A DNA stretch of 9,420 nucleotides from an uncultured Taibaiella sp. Its GTDB lineage: Bacteria; Bacteroidota; Bacteroidia; Chitinophagales; Chitinophagaceae. The notes below the pieces were generated by a model. The model did no database searches, was not told the DNA's origin, and saw nothing but the letters and a program-made list of their open reading frames with translations. The position numbers and the translations under genes are program-made. The stretch spans positions 1 through 9,420 of the forward strand of contig CALMXV010000507.1 in NCBI GenBank assembly GCA_937871155.1, written 5' to 3'. Positions 7,468-9,420 of this stretch are shown in pieces; the first letter of the stretch is position 1; the number at the start of each line of letters is the position of its first letter.

Positions 7468-8431
7468 AGCTACATCCCCTTAATGCAGTATTGTCCATCC
7501 TACCTATGACTTCAAAATTTCCGTTTGGATAAATTCTACCAAGGTCTTCTGTGGCAATAAACGAACAAGAGTGTAGATTGGCTAAGTCGATGATGTTTAG
7601 CACACCAACTCCATGTTGTTTTACCTCTAATGGATCGTTGATATCTCTTATAAATACCTTTAAGCTATTGGTTGGTTGAAAGACCCCATCCTTTAATGCA
7701 TAAGCTTGCGATAATAATTCCGTCATACCATACTCAGAATGTATATCCGCTAACTGCCATTGTGTTTTTAAAATTGCATGTACTTCTTCTCTTGTCAATT
7801 CTTTACCTCTACCTTTCATACCGCCGGTTTCCATTACTAGAGTATGCTTTAGTTTGAAGGGAAATTGTGTTGCAAAATCTAAAAGTGCAAAGGTGACACC
7901 CAGCAGCAGCGTCTTTTGTCCATTAGCTTCCAAGTTCTTTAATACAGTTGCCAACAGTTGCCATTCATTAAGGTAAAAACCATTATGAGGTTGTTGACTA
8001 TGTTCCATAAACACCTTCGACATAAAAACTAATGAAGCATTTTTGCGTTCCAAATAAGAAGGTAATAAAGCTAGAATCGTATAATCTTCCACTGCACCAT
8101 AATACTGACGAAATCCATGAATTAAAGATTGTCTATACAACTCTTCATCTATTATATAATGTTTGGAAGTTTGCTCGCCTGTAGTACCACTGCTTTGAAA
8201 AAATAATTCCGGAAGCTCATTGCCGCAAAGAACCGTATGTGTTTTGAAAAAAGATATGGGTAGAAATGGAATTTTGTCTAGTTGGTTGATAGCGGCTACA
8301 TCTGTATTTAAGAGTTGAACATAATTTCTATACAACTCATTTTTTTCATATTGAAATTGAAAAATCTCAAGGGCAGTTTCTTCAAAATTTGCTTCGTTTA
8401 TCGAGTGGATATATCCTTGTTTTATCTTCAT
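7454..8431 (-). CDS. LuxE/PaaK-family acyl-protein synthetase-like protein
   Basis: This is an ATP-dependent acyl-activating enzyme relative; the true substrate is unknown. LuxE itself activates a fatty acid as acyl-AMP and takes it onto its own cysteine before passing it to LuxC reductase. Seen in the 325 aa: the adenylate-forming (ANL) phosphate-binding motif SSGTTG (80-85) with nearby Lys90, METGGMKGRGKEL (200-212), YGMTE (234-238), an acidic segment TEDLGRIYPNG near 295-305, and GRMD (310-313) at the position of the ANL hinge. The large C-terminal ANL domain is absent, as in LuxE. Cys320 in RGCSLM sits six residues from the C-terminus, in keeping with the C-terminal acyl-accepting cysteine of LuxE. 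There is no signal peptide, so it is cytoplasmic. No luxC, luxD, luciferase or acyl-carrier-protein gene is nearby. It is convergent with def and divergent from the broken lipoprotein gene. Confidence 0.8.
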   Translation of the reverse strand: MKIKQGYIHSINEANFEETALEIFQFQYEKNELYRNYVQLLNTDVAAINQLDKIPFLPISFFKTHTVLCGNELPELFFQSSGTTGEQTSKHYIIDEELYRQSLIHGFRQYYGAVEDYTILALLPSYLERKNASLVFMSKVFMEHSQQPHNGFYLNEWQLLATVLKNLEANGQKTLLLGVTFALLDFATQFPFKLKHTLVMETGGMKGRGKELTREEVHAILKTQWQLADIHSEYGMTELLSQAYALKDGVFQPTNSLKVFIRDINDPLEVKQHGVGVLNIIDLANLHSCSFIATEDLGRIYPNGNFEVIGRMDNTALRGCSLMAV

Positions 8432-8453
8432 CTAATCGTTGAGGTTCTTTGCG

Positions 8454-8461
8454 TAACTTTG
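8454..8461 (+). promoter_or_regulatory. Putative -7 box TAACTTTG for the 8470 lipoprotein gene
   Basis: TAACTTTG is an exact TAnnTTTG match, ending eight bases before the ATG at 8470, inside the 38-bp divergent gap. No convincing -33 element is seen. Its survival suggests the downstream broken gene is, or recently was, transcribed. Confidence 0.45.
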
Positions 8462-8468
8462 AAACATA
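8461..8468 (-). promoter_or_regulatory. Possible -7 box for the LuxE-like gene (TATGTTTC)
   Basis: On the minus strand TATGTTTC has one mismatch from TAnnTTTG and lies 29 bases upstream of the ATG at 8431. It shares one base with the oppositely oriented TAACTTTG box, so the two promoters would compete if both are used. No -33 match was found. Confidence 0.2.
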
Positions 8469-8469
8469 T

Positions 8470-8922
8470 ATGAATCAAAAAATAATGCTGGTCCTTTTTG
8501 CTGCGCTTTTAATGGGGGCTTGTAAAAAAAAGGATGCCACCAATAAGGTACCTTCTATTAAGTTGATATAAGCTACTGATAGTGTTACTTCAGGAAGCAG
8601 TAAAGATACAGTAAAGATTAGTTTTGAGTTTGAAGATGGCGATGCTGATATTGTAACTGATGGCAAGACCATCAATATTTTTGTAACCAATACAAGAGAT
8701 ACGAATAAGTTTAATTATCCTTTTCCTTATATAGACGATGCATTCAAAGACCCTACTGTAGGGTTTAAAGGAACCTGTATCGTACGTATTCCAGCTGCTT
8801 TTATCTTAATAGACGACCCCAATGTGCAGAAAGACTCTACTCAGTTTATGGTGAAAATTAAAGATGCTGCTAATCATTTTAGTAATGAGATAATTACGCC
8901 CAAAGTATTTCTGTTAAAATAA
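8470..8922 (+). pseudogene. Lipoprotein gene interrupted by an in-frame TAA at codon 34
   Basis: The frame runs 151 codons from ATG to the final TAA. The first part reads MNQKIMLVLFAALLMGACKKK, a textbook lipoprotein signal with lipobox MGAC and lipidated Cys18, followed by DATNKVPSIKLI and then a TAA at 8569-8571. The same frame continues without another stop for 116 codons, with a sensible composition: ATDSVTSGSSKDTVKISF, then EFEDGDADI, then a beta-rich segment ending IITPKVFLLK. No frameshift is needed and no usable internal start follows the TAA, so this is a clean nonsense mutation (or a base error). One base change from a TCA, CAA, AAA or GAA codon would produce it. The downstream FEFEDGDADI pattern resembles small outer-membrane lipoproteins common in this phylum, function unknown. 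An exact TAACTTTG promoter box remains upstream. The expected product is at most a 33-residue fragment. Confidence 0.8.
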
Positions 8923-8998
8923 GTTCAAATTATACTTGGGGTATTATGAGGTGCCAAATATTTTATTCATTTTTAAAGTTTTATTGAATTTCTCTTTT

Positions 8999-9420
8999 AT
9001 GAAAATTAGGTTGTTGTTGTTATCATTAGCTACGTTCACTTCGTCCTTGTTTGCTCATGAGCATCATAGTGGTGATTATGATATATCCGTATATCGAAAC
9101 TATAAAGACTTTCCCGTTTCCAAACGACTGGATTTACAAAATTTGAAAACTAAAGTAAATGCAGTTTTCCCTAAAGCCTATACAAGTTTTGATAAACTTA
9201 ATGGAAAGTTTACTGCTATTTACGGAAAGAGTTTTCAAGTGCCGGGAGCAACAATAGAACGTAAGATAGATTACTGTTTCAAAAATCAATTGAGCCAATT
9301 AGGGGTTCAAAAAAATGATTGGGTGAAATCGCAAGAAACGAATCCAGGATTTGCACAGTTGGTGCATTACAAACAAATATTGAACAATCATGAAGTGGTT
9401 TTTTCTCGTTTGAGTTTTAA
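8999..9420 (+). CDS. N-terminal part of a secreted protein, possibly with an FTP-type propeptide (truncated by window edge)
   Basis: The frame is open from the ATG at 8999 to the last base (140 codons plus two bases), so the gene continues beyond the window. The first residues form a signal peptide, MKIRLLLLSLATFTSSLFA, with likely cleavage before HEHH. Residues about 20-140 contain a segment near 115-138 (FAQLVHYKQILNNHEVVFSR) whose pattern of a His-Tyr-x-Gln strand, a turn with Asn/His, then a hydrophobic strand recalls the fungalysin/thermolysin propeptide (FTP) motif found ahead of secreted metallopeptidases. If that is right, the missing part would be a large exported peptidase or other secreted protein. 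The match is by eye to a short, variable motif and is only moderate. The 76-bp gap before it shows no clear promoter or terminator. Confidence 0.65.
   Translation, partial: MKIRLLLLSLATFTSSLFAHEHHSGDYDISVYRNYKDFPVSKRLDLQNLKTKVNAVFPKAYTSFDKLNGKFTAIYGKSFQVPGATIERKIDYCFKNQLSQLGVQKNDWVKSQETNPGFAQLVHYKQILNNHEVVFSRLSF

Noticed and set aside
8524..8531. Run of eight A in the 8470 gene as a programmed slippage site
   Set aside because: The coding sense before and after the run, and after the TAA, is all in the same frame, so slippage is not needed and would not bypass the stop in a useful frame.
8569..8571. Recoding of the TAA (selenocysteine or pyrrolysine type) or a variant genetic code
   Set aside because: Known recoding uses TGA or TAG, not TAA. 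TAA terminates lptD, the amidase, the EGF-like gene, dnaG, ruvX and def here.
8475..8690. A 71-codon minus-strand open frame over the broken lipoprotein
   Set aside because: It is a shadow of the plus-strand frame, which carries a textbook lipoprotein signal and a promoter box. The antisense product has no recognisable feature.
1..9420. CRISPR array, tRNA or rRNA, insertion sequence, phage or defence island
   Set aside because: I read through the window and found no periodic direct repeats with spacers, no cloverleaf-like or rRNA-like sequence, no transposase or integrase motifs, and no terminal inverted repeats with target duplications.

Overview
The window looks like chromosomal DNA from a member of the Bacteroidota, most likely the Chitinophagales/Chitinophagaceae side of the phylum. 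This is inferred from the style of the proteins (a roughly 890-residue LptD, a Bacteroidota-type RuvX, a LuxE-family protein ending in RGCSLM, relaxed lipoboxes). It is also inferred from AT-rich intergenic DNA with few Shine-Dalgarno sequences, and from TAnnTTTG-type -7 promoter boxes lying close to start codons. No phylogenetic search was possible, so the family-level placement is tentative.

Layout. (1) 16-2682, minus strand: lptD, the outer-membrane LPS-insertion barrel. It is divergent, across an 81-bp gap, from (2) 2764-3600, plus strand: a secreted zinc N-acetylmuramoyl-L-alanine amidase. Together they form an envelope-biogenesis block. (3) 3748-4287, plus: a small putative lipoprotein with a six-cysteine EGF-like module, closed by a clear intrinsic terminator at 4310-4338. 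(4) 4454-7442, plus: a housekeeping run of dnaG (primase), ruvX/yqgF (overlapping dnaG by one base in TAATG) and def (peptide deformylase). (5) 7454-8431, minus: a stand-alone LuxE/PaaK-family acyl-activating protein, tail-to-tail with def. (6) 8470-8922, plus: a lipoprotein gene whose frame is intact except for one in-frame TAA at codon 34, annotated as a pseudogene. (7) 8999 to the window edge, plus: the first 140 codons of a secreted protein whose N-terminal region resembles a fungalysin/thermolysin-type propeptide.

There is no gene-free stretch longer than about 170 bases. I see no tRNA, rRNA, CRISPR array, insertion sequence, phage gene or recognisable defence system. Most of the window is ordinary core genome. 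The points most worth a second look are the nonsense codon in the 8470 lipoprotein, the LuxE-like protein without luxC or luxD partners but with a cysteine six residues from its C-terminus, the bacterial EGF-like lipoprotein, and the near-leaderless promoter geometry at several genes.
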